Positions 41,794 through 54,300 are shown, counted from the stretch's first letter. The stretch is 64,000 nucleotides of DNA from Halomonas ramblicola (GCF_030409215.1 NZ_JAUFPL010000017.1:398820-462819); one strand, 5' to 3'. Notes: a model not told the origin generated them from the letters alone. Numbers and translations are program-made.

Positions 41794-42498
41794 ATGTCCC
41801 AGGACGCCAACGCCTTCCAGACCGCCCTGGCGCTGATCCTCAGTCTCGACCCCGACCTGCTCGACATCGTGCGGCTCTCGCTGCAGGTCTCGTGCAGCGC
41901 CGTGCTGCTGGCCGCGCTGATCGGCCTGCCCCTGGGCGCGGCCCTGGCCCTGTGGCACTTCCCCGGCCATGGCATCCTGGTGGTGGCGCTGAACGCCCTG
42001 ATGGGCCTGCCCCCGGTGGTGGCCGGGCTCTGCGTCTACCTGCTGCTCTCGCGCGCCGGCCCGCTGGGCGAGCTCGGCCTGCTGTTCACGCCCACCGCCA
42101 TGGTCGTCGCCCAGGTGATCCTGGTACTGCCGATCATCGCCGCCCTGACCCGCCAGCAGGTCGAGGAACTCCATCACGAATACCGCGAGCAGCTGCAGTC
42201 GCTGGGGCTCTCGCGGCTGCGCATGATCCCGACCCTGCTGTGGGATGCGCGTTTCGGCCTGGTCACGGTGATTCTCGCCGGCTTCGGCCGCGCCAGCGCC
42301 GAGGTCGGGGCGGTGATGATCGTGGGCGGCAACATCGACGGCGTGACCCGTGTGATGACCACCGCCATCGTGCTCGAGACCAGCAAGGGCGACCTGCCCC
42401 TCGCCCTGGGGCTGGGCATCGTGCTGCTGGGACTGGTGGCACTCATCAACGCCGGCGCCTACCTGGTGGGCGAATCGGCGCGGAGACGACTGGGATGA
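41794..42498 (+). CDS. tupB: tungstate ABC transporter permease (TupB)
   Basis: A 234-residue membrane permease with about six helices. The EAA-type cytoplasmic loop is SAEVGAVMIVGGNIDGVTRV, placed near residue 170 as in TupB/CysT-type permeases. It forms the channel of the importer with TupC and TupA. ATG 41794 has CGGAGAACG upstream; a start at 41737 would include the operator region. Its stop overlaps tupC (ATGA). Confidence 0.88.
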   Translation: MSQDANAFQTALALILSLDPDLLDIVRLSLQVSCSAVLLAALIGLPLGAALALWHFPGHGILVVALNALMGLPPVVAGLCVYLLLSRAGPLGELGLLFTPTAMVVAQVILVLPIIAALTRQQVEELHHEYREQLQSLGLSRLRMIPTLLWDARFGLVTVILAGFGRASAEVGAVMIVGGNIDGVTRVMTTAIVLETSKGDLPLALGLGIVLLGLVALINAGAYLVGESARRRLG

Positions 42499-43220
42499 AC
42501 GACATGACGGCCCCCCTGCTGGACGATATTCCCACCCTGCTGCTGGAGGGCGCCGGTTTCATGCATCGCGGCCAGCGGCTGCTCGCCCCGGTGGACCTGC
42601 GGTTGGCGGGCTGCCGCCGCACCCTGTTGATGGGCCCAAACGGCGCCGGCAAGAGCCTGTTGATGCGCCTCGCCCATGGCCTGCTGCCGCCCAGTCAGGG
42701 CCGGGTACGCTGGCAGGGCCATGTGCCGCGCCAGGCGATGGTCTTCCAGCGCCCGGTGCTGCTCAAGCGCTCGGCGCTGGCCAACCTCACCTATGCCCTG
42801 GCGGTCCAGGGCACGCCGCGCACCCGCCGCCGGTCACTGGCCCGCGAGGCGCTGGAGCGTTTCGGCCTCGCCGCCGTGGAGAAGCGCCCGGCCCGGGTGC
42901 TCTCCGGCGGCGAACAGCAGCGCCTGGCCCTGGCCCGGGCCTGGCTGCTGGAGCCCGAGGTGCTGTTCCTCGACGAGCCCACCTCGGCGCTGGACCCGGC
43001 GGCCATCCAGGCCGTCGAGGACGCCGTACGGGAATTCCATGCCCGCGGCACGCGCATCCTGATGAGCTGTCACGACCTCCACCAGGCCCGACGCCTGGCC
43101 GACGACGTGCTCTTCCTCCACGACGGGCGCCTGCTGGAACACACCCCCACGGAGACCTTCTTCACGGCCCCCGCCTCGCCCGAGGCCAGGGCCTTCATCC
43201 GGGGCGAGCTGGTCGTCTGA
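42495..43220 (+). CDS. tupC: tungstate ABC transporter ATP-binding protein (TupC)
   Basis: A 241-residue ABC ATPase. Walker A is MGPNGAGKSLLMR, the Q-loop is AMVFQRPVLL, the signature is LSGGEQQRLALARAW, Walker B is VLFLDEPTSALD and the switch histidine is in MSCHDLHQA. It powers tungstate (possibly also molybdate) import. It starts within the tupB stop (ATGA overlap) and is followed 40 bp later by tupA. Confidence 0.9.
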   Translation: MNDMTAPLLDDIPTLLLEGAGFMHRGQRLLAPVDLRLAGCRRTLLMGPNGAGKSLLMRLAHGLLPPSQGRVRWQGHVPRQAMVFQRPVLLKRSALANLTYALAVQGTPRTRRRSLAREALERFGLAAVEKRPARVLSGGEQQRLALARAWLLEPEVLFLDEPTSALDPAAIQAVEDAVREFHARGTRILMSCHDLHQARRLADDVLFLHDGRLLEHTPTETFFTAPASPEARAFIRGELVV

Positions 43221-43260
43221 CCCGGCCCCGACACGCACCCAGCACGATAAGGAAGATCCC

Positions 43261-44076
43261 ATGTACAAGGCAGGAGTCACGCTGACCGCCATCGGCCTCA
43301 TGGGCCTCTCCATGACCGCCGTGTCCCAGGACGAGGAGCGCCACATCACCCTCGCCTCCACCACCTCCACCGAGAACTCGGGGCTCTTCGACGCCATCAT
43401 CCCCCAGTTCACCGAGGCCACCGACATCGCGGTACGCGTGGTGGCCGTGGGCACCGGCCAGGCCTTCGAGATCGCTCGCCGCGGCGATGCCGACAGCCTG
43501 CTGGTGCACGACACGGCGGGCGAGGAGCGCTTCGTCGAGGAGGGCTACGGCACCGAACGCGCCGACGTCATGTACAACGACTTCGTGCTGATCGGCCCCG
43601 GCGACGACCCGGCCGGGATCGCCGACGCCGAATCGGCGGACGAGGCCTTCGCCGCTATCGCCGAGGCCGAGGCGCCCTTCGCCTCCCGCGGCGACGACAG
43701 CGGCACCAACCGCGCCGAGCTGCGCCTCTGGGAGGCCGCCGGGGTGGAGCCGGGCGGCGAGTGGTACCGCGAACTCGGCAGCGGCATGGGCCCGACCCTG
43801 AACACCGCCGCCGGCATGGACGCCTACGTGATGGCCGACCGCGCCACCTGGGTCGCCTTCGACAACCCCCAGAACCTCGAGCTGCTCTTCGAGGGCGACG
43901 AGGGGCTGTTCAACCAGTACGGCAGCCTGCTGATCGACCCCGAGCGCCACCCCCACCTCAAGCACGACCTCGCCGAGCAGTGGCATGAGTGGCTGCTCTC
44001 CGACGAAGGCCAGCAGGCCATCGCCGACTTCGAGGTGAACGGCGAGCAGCTGTTCTTCCCCAACGCCGCTAACTAA
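43261..44076 (+). CDS. tupA: tungstate ABC transporter substrate-binding protein (TupA)
   Basis: A 271-residue periplasmic protein with a signal peptide (about 1-22) and the oxyanion motif LASTTSTENSGLFDAIIPQF, in which the TTST box is diagnostic for TupA. RGDDSGTNRAELRLW and a MADRATWVAF segment complete the binding site. It delivers tungstate to TupBC. A shared hairpin follows immediately and also encodes the end of the opposing LysR gene. Confidence 0.92.
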   Translation: MYKAGVTLTAIGLMGLSMTAVSQDEERHITLASTTSTENSGLFDAIIPQFTEATDIAVRVVAVGTGQAFEIARRGDADSLLVHDTAGEERFVEEGYGTERADVMYNDFVLIGPGDDPAGIADAESADEAFAAIAEAEAPFASRGDDSGTNRAELRLWEAAGVEPGGEWYRELGSGMGPTLNTAAGMDAYVMADRATWVAFDNPQNLELLFEGDEGLFNQYGSLLIDPERHPHLKHDLAEQWHEWLLSDEGQQAIADFEVNGEQLFFPNAAN

Positions 44077-44079
44077 ACC

Positions 44080-44121
44080 TTGGGGTCGGACCCTTCAGAA
44101 TACTTAAGGGTCTGACCCCAA
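44080..44121. terminator. bidirectional hairpin between tupA and a LysR gene
   Basis: Arms TTGGGGTCGGACCCTT (44080-44095) and AAGGGTCTGACCCCAA (44106-44121) pair with one mismatch around a 10-base loop. It lies in the convergent junction, and the stop of the LysR gene is inside it, so its last codons are part of the hairpin. Repeats built on GGGGTCAGACCC are common in proteobacteria, so this may be a member of a repeat family. Confidence 0.6.
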
Positions 44122-45063
44122 TCCCGCCAGCAGCCCCTCGAGTTCGTTGCTGAGGAAGCGCGGCTCGACGCACTCGTCCAGGTGGCCGGCGGCGAAGCGC
44201 AGGAAGCCCAGCGCCGCGTGGGCCAGGCGGCGGTCGCGGCGCACGATGAACTGCCAGTGGCTCTCGATGGGTAGCCCGGCCACCGGCATGATCACCAGGT
44301 CCGGATGCTCCGGCGGCAGCACGTGCTCGGAGAGCACGGCGAGCCCCATCCCCGAGGCCACGCCGACGCGGATCGCTTCGTTGCTGGCCATCTGCAAGGT
44401 CGGACCCAGGGAGAGCCCCTGCTCCTGCAGCCAGCTCTCGAACAGCATGCGCGTGGCCGAGCCCGGCTCGCGCAACAGGAAGCGCTCCCGGAGCAGCTCG
44501 CCCATCGCCACCCGCTCACACCCCGCCAGGGGATGGCCGCGCGGCGCCACCGCCACCAGGGGGTTGCGCAGGAAGCGCCCGGCCAGGGCGTGGGCCAGCG
44601 ACGGCGGATGGCTGAACACGTAGAGGTCGTCCTCCTGGCGCTCGAAGCGGGTCAGCATCTGGCGGCGGTTGCCGATGTGCAGGGTGACGTCCACCTCGGG
44701 GAAGGCATGGCTGTAGGGCCCCAGCAGCCGTGGCAGCACGTACTGGGCAGTATTGACCAAGGCAATGGAGAAGCGTCCCCGCTCGCCACCGCGCAGCGAG
44801 GTGAGGTAATCGGCGAAGTCGTCGAAGCACCCCAGCACCTCGCGGCTGGCCCGGTAGAGCTCGCCACCCGCCTCGGTGGGCACCAGGCGTCCCTGGCGGC
44901 TCTCCAGCAGCGGCTCGCCCACCGCCTCGGCCAGCCGCTTGAGCTGCAGCGAGACGGTGGGCTGGGTGAGGTGCAGCCGGCGCGCCGCCTCGCTGATCGA
45001 GCCGGCGCGCACCACCGCCACATGGACCTGCAGCAGCCGGAAGGTCAGGTGTCGGATATTCAT
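44104..45063 (-). CDS. LysR-family regulator (probable regulator of the bicarbonate permease)
   Basis: A 319-residue LysR regulator. The HTH is GSISEAARRLHLTQPTVSLQ, followed by LKRLAEAVGEPLLESRQG, and the effector domain starts near residue 90. The N-terminus MNIRHLTFRLLQVHVAVVRA is like CbbR/CysB-type regulators. The start at 45063 was chosen over an ATG five codons upstream. It is divergent from the SbtA-type permease; a 24-bp perfect palindrome lies 10 bp upstream of its start. Confidence 0.87.
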   Translation of the reverse strand: MNIRHLTFRLLQVHVAVVRAGSISEAARRLHLTQPTVSLQLKRLAEAVGEPLLESRQGRLVPTEAGGELYRASREVLGCFDDFADYLTSLRGGERGRFSIALVNTAQYVLPRLLGPYSHAFPEVDVTLHIGNRRQMLTRFERQEDDLYVFSHPPSLAHALAGRFLRNPLVAVAPRGHPLAGCERVAMGELLRERFLLREPGSATRMLFESWLQEQGLSLGPTLQMASNEAIRVGVASGMGLAVLSEHVLPPEHPDLVIMPVAGLPIESHWQFIVRRDRRLAHAALGFLRFAAGHLDECVEPRFLSNELEGLLAGLGSDP

Positions 45064-45072
45064 GGGCCCCTC

Positions 45073-45096
45073 CATCATAGATGATCATCTATGATG
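45073..45096. promoter_or_regulatory. 24-bp perfect palindrome between LysR and sbtA
   Basis: CATCATAGATGA is followed directly by its exact reverse complement. It contains a T-N11-A box typical of LysR operators. It lies 10 bp before the LysR start and 85 bp before sbtA, in position to control both. Confidence 0.65.
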
Positions 45097-45180
45097 ACTT
45101 ACTGAAATCTTAATTGGTATCAATGCCCCGGACTTCGCACAATGCGCGGCGATTCCTTCCCCGCTGCGCGAGATTCCCAG

Positions 45181-46122
45181 ATGCCCGATATCGTGGTGAT
45201 GTTCTTCCTGCTCGGCCTGCTGGCCGGGCTGGTGAAGTCCGACCTGACCATTCCCAAGGCCGCCTACGACACCCTGAGCCTGCTGCTGATGCTGACCATC
45301 GGCCTCAAGGGCGGCATGGCGCTCTACGGCAACCTGGGTTGGTCGCTGGTGCCGGAGCTGGCCGCGGTGGCGGCGCTGGGCGCGCTGATCCCGCTGGCGC
45401 TGATGCCGGTGCTGCGCCGTCTGGTGCGCCTCTCCGCCGCCGACAGCGCCAGCCTGGCCGCCCACTACGGCTCGGTGAGCGCCGGCACCTTCGCCGTGGC
45501 GCTGGCCTTCGCCGAGGGCCGCGGCCTGCCCATCGGCGCCGAGGTCACCCTCTACCTGGTGATGATGGAGCTGCCAGCGATCATGGTGGCCATCGCCCTG
45601 TATCGCCGCTATCGCGGCGCCGAGGCCGGCGAGGCATTGAGCGGCCTGTGGCACGAGACCCTGACCAACCGCGGCGTGATCCTGCTGGCCGGCGGCGTGG
45701 TGATCGGCGCCATGTACGGCCCGGCCCAGGGCGCCAACGTCACCGACCTGCTCACCGGTGCCTTCCATGCGGTGCTGGCACTGTTCCTGCTGGAGATGGG
45801 CCTGACCGCCGCCGAGACCCTGCGCCCCCTGCCCTGGCGCCACTGGCGGCTGCTCGCCTTCGCCCTGCTCACCCCGCCGCTGCTGGCCCTCAGCGGCCTC
45901 GCCGTGGGCCTGGCGCTGGGCCTGCCCGCCGGGTCGCTGCTGATCCTCACCGCGCTCGCCGCCAGCGCCTCCTATATCGCCGCGCCCGCCGCCATGCGCA
46001 CTGCCATCCCCGAGGCCAACATCGGCCTGGCGATGCTCGCCGCCCTGGGCCTGACCTTCCCGCTCAACGTGATGCTGGGGATCCCCCTCTATCACCAGTT
46101 GATAGGCTGGTTGGCGAGCTGA
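45181..46122 (+). CDS. sbtA: sodium-dependent bicarbonate transport family permease (SbtA-like)
   Basis: A 313-residue membrane protein with about ten helices in two inverted halves, as in SbtA/DUF897. Conserved-looking parts are LTIPKAAYDTLSLLLMLTIG, LKGGMAL, AAHYGSVSAGTFAVALAFAE and AASASYIAAPAAMRTAIPEAN. SbtA imports bicarbonate with Na+. ATG 45181 is uncertain; ATG 45142 is in frame. A hairpin follows at 46155. A PII-like SbtB partner is not visible. Confidence 0.88.
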   Translation: MPDIVVMFFLLGLLAGLVKSDLTIPKAAYDTLSLLLMLTIGLKGGMALYGNLGWSLVPELAAVAALGALIPLALMPVLRRLVRLSAADSASLAAHYGSVSAGTFAVALAFAEGRGLPIGAEVTLYLVMMELPAIMVAIALYRRYRGAEAGEALSGLWHETLTNRGVILLAGGVVIGAMYGPAQGANVTDLLTGAFHAVLALFLLEMGLTAAETLRPLPWRHWRLLAFALLTPPLLALSGLAVGLALGLPAGSLLILTALAASASYIAAPAAMRTAIPEANIGLAMLAALGLTFPLNVMLGIPLYHQLIGWLAS

Positions 46123-46154
46123 CCCGCATCCACGGCCGTTCGCTGCTCCCACGG

Positions 46155-46228
46155 GGCACCCGGCTCCCCTCGCTGCGCCACCCTCCGGATGGCCGGTCGA
46201 ACCGGCTATCCTCAGGGGACCGGGTGCC
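46155..46228. terminator. complex hairpin after sbtA
   Basis: Outer arms GGCACCCGGCTCCCCT and AGGGGACCGGGTGCC (one bulge) enclose an inner hairpin, GGATGGCCGGT and ACCGGCTATCC. The whole 74 bp can fold back on itself. It is about 30 bp after the sbtA stop, so termination is plausible. Confidence 0.45.
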
Positions 46229-46270
46229 TCATCGGGGATTCGACATTCGTCGAACCCCTGAAAGCTGCAC

Positions 46271-46286
46271 TTTACGTTAACGTAAA
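46271..46286. promoter_or_regulatory. LiuR-like palindrome upstream of liuA
   Basis: TTTACGTTAACGTAAA is a 16-bp perfect palindrome 113 bp upstream of liuA. LiuR, a MerR-type repressor of branched-chain amino acid catabolism, binds A+T-rich ACGT dyads in this position in other proteobacteria. No liuR gene is in the window. Confidence 0.6.
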
Positions 46287-46399
46287 CCTATTCTAGGCTT
46301 GGGCCTACACCGGCATCGACCGCCTGACACTGCCCGTCGTGCCCGCCCCGCGCCTTACCGGCAGGCGGCACGACTCCTGAAAGACACGGGAGCCACGCC

Positions 46400-47569
46400 A
46401 TGCTTACGCCCTTCAAGCCCCTCGACTTCGGCCTCGACGACGAGCTCAACATGCTGCGCGACCAGGTCAACGCCTTCGCCCGCGACGAGATCGCCCCGCG
46501 CGCCGCCGAGATCGACGAGAAGAACGAATTCCCCAACGACCTGTGGCAGAAGTTCGGCGACATGGGCCTGCTCGGCATCACCGTGCCGGACGAGGACGGC
46601 GGCAGCGGCATGGGGTATCTCGCCCACTGCATCGCCATGGAGGAGATCTCCCGGGCCAGCGCCTCGGTGGGGCTGTCCTACGGCGCCCACTCCAACCTCT
46701 GCGTCAACCAGCTCAAGATCAATGGATCGGCCGCCCAGAAGGCCAAGTACCTGCCCCGGCTGATCAGTGGCGAGCACGTCGGGGCGCTGGCCATGTCCGA
46801 GCCAGGCGCCGGCTCCGACGTGGTCTCCATGAAGCTCAAGGCCGAGAAGCGCGGCGAGGGCTACGTGCTCAACGGCAACAAGATGTGGATCACCAACGGC
46901 CCCGACGCCGATGTCCTGGTGGTCTACGCCAAGACCGACCCGGAGGCCGGCTCCAAGGGCATCACCGCCTTCATCATCGAGAAGGGCATGCCCGGCTTCT
47001 CCACCGCCCAGAAGCTCGACAAGCTGGGCATGCGCGGCTCCAACACCTGCGAGCTGGTGTTCCAGGACTGCGAGGTGCCGGCCGAGAACGTGCTGGGTGA
47101 GGTCAACCGTGGCGCCAAGGTGCTGATGAGCGGCCTGGACTTCGAGCGCACCGTGCTCGCCGCCGGCCCCATCGGCATCATGCAGGCGGCGCTGGACGTG
47201 GTGGTGCCCTATATCCACGAGCGCAAGCAGTTCGACACCCCCATCGGCGAGTTCCAGCTGGTGCAGGGCAAGATCGCTGACATGTACACCACCCTGAACG
47301 CCTGCCGCGCCTACCTCTACGCCGTGGCCGGTGCCTGCGACCGCGGCCAGACGTCGCGCAAGGACGCCGCTGGGGTGATTCTCTACTGCGCCGAGAAGGC
47401 CACCCAGGTGGCGCTGGACGCCATCCAGTTGCTCGGCGGTAACGGCTACATCAACGAGTACCCCACCGGCCGCCTGCTGCGCGACGCCAAGCTCTACGAG
47501 ATCGGCGCCGGCACCAGCGAGATCCGCCGCATGCTGATCGGCCGCGAGGTCTTCAACGAATCGGCCTAA
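46400..47569 (+). CDS. liuA: isovaleryl-CoA dehydrogenase (LiuA)
   Basis: A 389-residue acyl-CoA dehydrogenase. The signature [13 protein letters not shown] is at 129-141, FAD/acyl binding at [18 protein letters not shown], and the catalytic glutamate is E249 in [14 protein letters not shown], the position used by isovaleryl-CoA dehydrogenases rather than the C-terminal glutamate of other ACADs. The C-terminal [20 protein letters not shown] is conserved. It oxidises isovaleryl-CoA to 3-methylcrotonyl-CoA in leucine breakdown, starting the liu cluster. Confidence 0.95.
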   Translation: MLTPFKPLDFGLDDELNMLRDQVNAFARDEIAPRAAEIDEKNEFPNDLWQKFGDMGLLGITVPDEDGGSGMGYLAHCIAMEEISRASASVGLSYGAHSNLCVNQLKINGSAAQKAKYLPRLISGEHVGALAMSEPGAGSDVVSMKLKAEKRGEGYVLNGNKMWITNGPDADVLVVYAKTDPEAGSKGITAFIIEKGMPGFSTAQKLDKLGMRGSNTCELVFQDCEVPAENVLGEVNRGAKVLMSGLDFERTVLAAGPIGIMQAALDVVVPYIHERKQFDTPIGEFQLVQGKIADMYTTLNACRAYLYAVAGACDRGQTSRKDAAGVILYCAEKATQVALDAIQLLGGNGYINEYPTGRLLRDAKLYEIGAGTSEIRRMLIGREVFNESA

Positions 47570-47585
47570 ACAAGACGTAAGAGTG

Positions 47586-47670
47586 AAGAAGGAAGAGGGA
47601 AGAAAAGGCGAAGAGCATCCAGATTAGACCGGGTTCATCTCTTCCCTCTTATCTCTTACTTCTTTCTTCT
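47586..47670. repeat. purine-tract inverted repeat between liuA and liuB
   Basis: A purine-rich stretch (47586-47610, GAAGGAAGAGGGAAGA) is followed by a pyrimidine-rich complement (47638-47670). AAGAGGGAAGA (47593-47603) and TCTTCCCTCTT (47640-47650) are perfect 11-bp arms. A similar structure lies between liuB and liuC. Confidence 0.55.
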
Positions 47671-47728
47671 TGGCCATGTCCCAGCACCTCGTGTGCCTAG
47701 CCACGCGAGCCAGTTCAGGAACCGAAAC

Positions 47729-49336
<1,608 letters not shown>

Positions 49337-49350
49337 GCGCGCTAAGCGCG

Positions 49351-49447
49351 AGAAGGAAGAAGGAAGAAGGAAGAAGGAAGAACTTGCGCAGCTTAACAAG
49401 GGGTTTTCTTCCCTCTTCCAGGCGCGAAGCGCCGCTCTTCCCTCTTC
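49351..49447. repeat. purine-tract inverted repeat between liuB and liuC
   Basis: Four AAGGAAG units (49351-49382) are followed by pyrimidine-rich complements at 49404-49419 and 49435-49447, with GGCGCG/CGCGCC-type dyads at both edges. It resembles the repeat between liuA and liuB. Confidence 0.55.
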
Positions 49448-49470
49448 AATCTTTTCGATAGAGGTCCGAG

Positions 49471-50297
49471 ATGTCACAGACAAGCTACTCAAGACTCGAG
49501 ATCGACGAGCGCGGCGTCGCCTGGCTGACGCTGGACCGCCCTGAGGTGCACAACGCCTTCGACGATGCCCTGATCGCCGAGCTCAACGCCCACCTGGCGC
49601 GGTTGCATGAGGCCGCCGAGAAGGGCGAGGTGCGCGTGGTGGTGCTGGGCTCGGAGGGCAAGAGCTTCTCCGCCGGCGCCGACCTCGGCTGGATGAAGCG
49701 CATGGTGGAGTACGATTTCGAGGGCAACCTCGCCGACTCGCGCAAGCTCTCCGCACTGATGCACGGCCTCGACACCCTGCCCTGCCCCAGCGTGTGCCGC
49801 GTGCAGGGGGCCGCCTTCGGCGGCGCCGTGGGCCTGGCCGCCTGCTGCGACATCGTCGTCGCCTCCGAGAAGGCCAGGTTCTGCCTCTCCGAGGTGAAGA
49901 TCGGCCTGTCGCCGGCGGTGATCAGCCCCTATGTGCAGCGCGCCCTGGGAGAGCGTCAGATGCGCCGCTATGCGCTCACCGCCGAGGTGATCGATGCGCC
50001 CACCGCCCTGGCGCTGGGCCTGGCCCACCGGGTGGTGGAACACGACGCCCTGGACGATGCCGTCGACGCCATGCTCGACACCCTGCTGGCCACCTCGCCC
50101 CAGGCCAGCCGCGCCACCAAGGCGCTGCTGGCCGCGGTGGCCCGCGAGCCCGATTCCGAGGCCACCCGCGAGCACACCTGCCGGGTGATCAGCGAACTGC
50201 GCGTGAGCGCCGAGGGCCAGGAGGGCCTGGCCAGCTTCTTCGAGAAGCGCCGCCCGGCCTGGCACCCATCCGAGAACAACGCCGCGGAGCCCCGCTC

Positions 50298-50301
<4 letters not shown>
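49471..50301 (+). CDS. liuC: 3-methylglutaconyl-CoA hydratase (LiuC)
   Basis: A 276-residue enoyl-CoA hydratase/isomerase-fold protein. The CoA/oxyanion motif is FSAGADLGWMKRM, and the second is VQGAAFGGAVGLAACCDIVVA, with SEVKIGLSPAVISPYV following. Between the two carboxylase genes it fits 3-methylglutaconyl-CoA hydratase, forming HMG-CoA. ATG 49471 has GAGGTCCGAG upstream. It overlaps liuD by four bases. Confidence 0.93.
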
Positions 50302-52337
<2,036 letters not shown>

Positions 52338-52343
52338 AGAGAT

Positions 52344-52549
52344 GGTAGGAGGGCAGCTCCGCTGCGCGATTGGAGGCCGCAGGCCTCCCGAAGACGCCGG
52401 CAACACCGACAACGCAGGCAACGCCGCTCGGTAGGAGGGCAGCTCCGCTGCGCGACTGGAGGCCGCAGGCCTCCCGACGACGCCGACGACATAGGCAACG
52501 CCTCCGGGCGCCTATCGGCGCCAATCGCGCAACAAAGTTGCCCTCCTAC
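52344..52549. repeat. REP-like repeat cluster between liuD and liuE
   Basis: Two 56-bp direct copies (52344-52399, 52430-52485) differ at two bases; each begins GGTAGGAGGGCAGCTCCGCT and contains GGAGGCC-GCA-GGCCTCC. A third, inverted, shorter copy (52521-52549) reads GTAGGAGGGCAACTTTGTTG on the minus strand. Similar GTAGGAG repeats are frequent between genes in Pseudomonas and, I believe, Halomonas. Confidence 0.75.
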
Positions 52550-52578
52550 AGCGGCCCCCCAGACTGCTGGAGACCCAA

Positions 52579-53478
52579 ATGGCCTTCCCCCAACACGTAC
52601 GCCTGGTCGAGGTCGGCCCCCGCGACGGGCTGCAGAACGAACCCGAGCCGATCGCCACGGCCACCAAGCTCGAACTGATCGACCGCCTCGGCGCCGCCGG
52701 CCTCTCCTATATCGAGGCGGCCAGCTTCGTCTCCCCCAAGTGGGTGCCGCAGATGGCCGACCACCGCGAGGTGATGCTGAACCTGGCCCGCCTGGACGGC
52801 GTCACCTACTCGGCGCTGACCCCCAACCTCAAGGGCCTGGAAGCCGCCCTGGAGTGCGGCGTCGAGGAGGTCGCGGTGTTCGGCGCCGCCTCCGAGGCCT
52901 TCTCGCAGAAGAACATCAACTGCTCGGTGGCCGAGTCGCTGGAGCGCTTCGCCCCGGTGCTGGAACGCGCGCAGCAGGCCAATGTCCGCGTCCGCGGCTA
53001 CGTCTCCTGCGTGCTCGGCTGCCCCTACGAGGGCGAGATCGCCCCCGCCAAGGTCGCCGAGGTGGCCAGGGCCCTGCATGAGATGGGCTGCTACGAGGTC
53101 TCGCTGGGCGACACCATCGGCACCGGCACCCCGCTCAAGGCCAAGCGCATGCTCGAAGCCGTGAGCAAGGACATTCCCATGGCCCAGCTCGCCGCCCACT
53201 TCCACGACACCTACGGCCAGGCGCTGGCCAACCTCTACGCCGTGCTGGAGGAAGGCGTGGCGGTGGTCGACAGCTCCGTGGCCGGCCTGGGCGGCTGTCC
53301 CTATGCCAAGGGCGCCTCGGGCAACGTGGCGAGCGAGGACGTGGTCTACCTGCTCGACGGCCTGGGCATCGACAGCGGCGTCGACCTCGACGCCCTGGCC
53401 GCCACCGGTACCTGGATCACCCAGGCCATCGGCCGCCCCAACCGCTCCAAGGTCGGCGTAGCCCTCGCCGCCCGATAA
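52579..53478 (+). CDS. liuE: hydroxymethylglutaryl-CoA lyase (LiuE/MvaB)
   Basis: A 299-residue HMG-CoA lyase. The N-terminal [19 protein letters not shown] has the metal-binding aspartate, the HFHDTYG loop supplies histidines, and the signature [16 protein letters not shown] carries the catalytic cysteine. It splits HMG-CoA to acetoacetate and acetyl-CoA. It is the last step of the leucine pathway encoded here and is separated from liuD by REP-like repeats. Confidence 0.95.
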   Translation: MAFPQHVRLVEVGPRDGLQNEPEPIATATKLELIDRLGAAGLSYIEAASFVSPKWVPQMADHREVMLNLARLDGVTYSALTPNLKGLEAALECGVEEVAVFGAASEAFSQKNINCSVAESLERFAPVLERAQQANVRVRGYVSCVLGCPYEGEIAPAKVAEVARALHEMGCYEVSLGDTIGTGTPLKAKRMLEAVSKDIPMAQLAAHFHDTYGQALANLYAVLEEGVAVVDSSVAGLGGCPYAKGASGNVASEDVVYLLDGLGIDSGVDLDALAATGTWITQAIGRPNRSKVGVALAAR

Positions 53479-53495
53479 CCGCCCCCGAAACGCAA

Positions 53496-53529
53496 GAGCC
53501 TCCGCGCCAGTCGCCTGGCGCGGGGGCTC
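53496..53529 (+). terminator. hairpin ending the liu cluster
   Basis: Arms GAGCCTCCGCGCCA and TGGCGCGGGGGCTC (one G-T pair), 6-base loop, 18 bp after the liuE stop. It lies between convergent genes. The T-rich tail is weak. Confidence 0.6.
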
Positions 53530-53567
53530 GTTCGTCGGGAAACTCGGCGACCGGAAGGAAAGGTTCG

Positions 53568-54209
53568 CTACACGGCGCCCGGCATGCCGTCCAGCTCGCG
53601 TTCGTCGACACCGAGCATCTGCAGGATGTTGCGCTGGGCGGCGTTCAGGATGTGCTGACGCTCCTGCTCGCCGGGCAGGCTCTTGGCGATGGCCACGGCG
53701 CCCACCAGCGAGGCGAGGATGGCACGCGACTTCTCGGCGATGACCTCGCGATCGGGCTCGAAGGGCAGTTTCTTCAGGCGGGCCAGGGCGATGAGCCGGG
53801 TCTCCAGCATCTTCTTCATGCGCAGGTAGGAGGCCTCGAACAGCGTGCGAACCTCGGCGTTCTCGTTGCCGATCTCGTTGAACAGCACCGCCTCCGGCCC
53901 CGGCTTCCGCTTGCGTTCCAGTTCCTGAAGGTTCCAGCAGTTGGCAACCAGCTCCGTCAGGTGCTTCACTGATAGAGGCCCCTTGACCAGCCTGGCCGCG
54001 CGGCTGCTCTCCAGGGTTTCCCGCACCGAGGCATGATAGAGCGCTTCCTTCGAGGCAAAGTGCGCGTAGAAGGCCCCGTGGGTCATCTTGGCCAGCTTCA
54101 TGATCTGCCCGATGGAGACCTTCTCGAAGCCTTGGCGACTGAACAGCTCGATGGCCGACTTGAGGATGCGCTCACGGGATCTCGCCTTGTGGTTTGCCGA
54201 GTAGGGCAT
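53568..54209 (-). CDS. TetR-family transcriptional regulator
   Basis: A 213-residue TetR regulator: NHKARSRERILKSAIELFSR, then VSIGQIMKLAKMTHGAFYAH for the HTH. The C-terminus is of the type found in regulators of fatty acid or electrophile responses. It is divergent from a FabF-type synthase; a 15-bp inverted repeat lies in the 91-bp gap, so it probably represses that gene. Confidence 0.87.
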   Translation of the reverse strand: MPYSANHKARSRERILKSAIELFSRQGFEKVSIGQIMKLAKMTHGAFYAHFASKEALYHASVRETLESSRAARLVKGPLSVKHLTELVANCWNLQELERKRKPGPEAVLFNEIGNENAEVRTLFEASYLRMKKMLETRLIALARLKKLPFEPDREVIAEKSRAILASLVGAVAIAKSLPGEQERQHILNAAQRNILQMLGVDERELDGMPGAV

Positions 54210-54240
54210 GGCGACCTCACATTCTCACGCTGAATATTAC

Positions 54241-54255
54241 CTTGATCATATCAAG
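54241..54255. promoter_or_regulatory. candidate TetR operator before the FabF-type gene
   Basis: CTTGAT-CAT-ATCAAG is a perfect inverted repeat with 6-bp arms, 32 bp before the TetR start and 46 bp before the synthase start, in A+T-rich DNA. Confidence 0.5.
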
Positions 54256-54300
54256 CCCGGTGCTAGCGTGGCATAACCCCAAGCTGTTCAGGACATTACC

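Noticed and set aside
46155..46228. Possible mobile element after sbtA
   Set aside because: The nested hairpins have no flanking target duplication or repeated copy in the window, so terminator or structural hairpin is the simpler reading.
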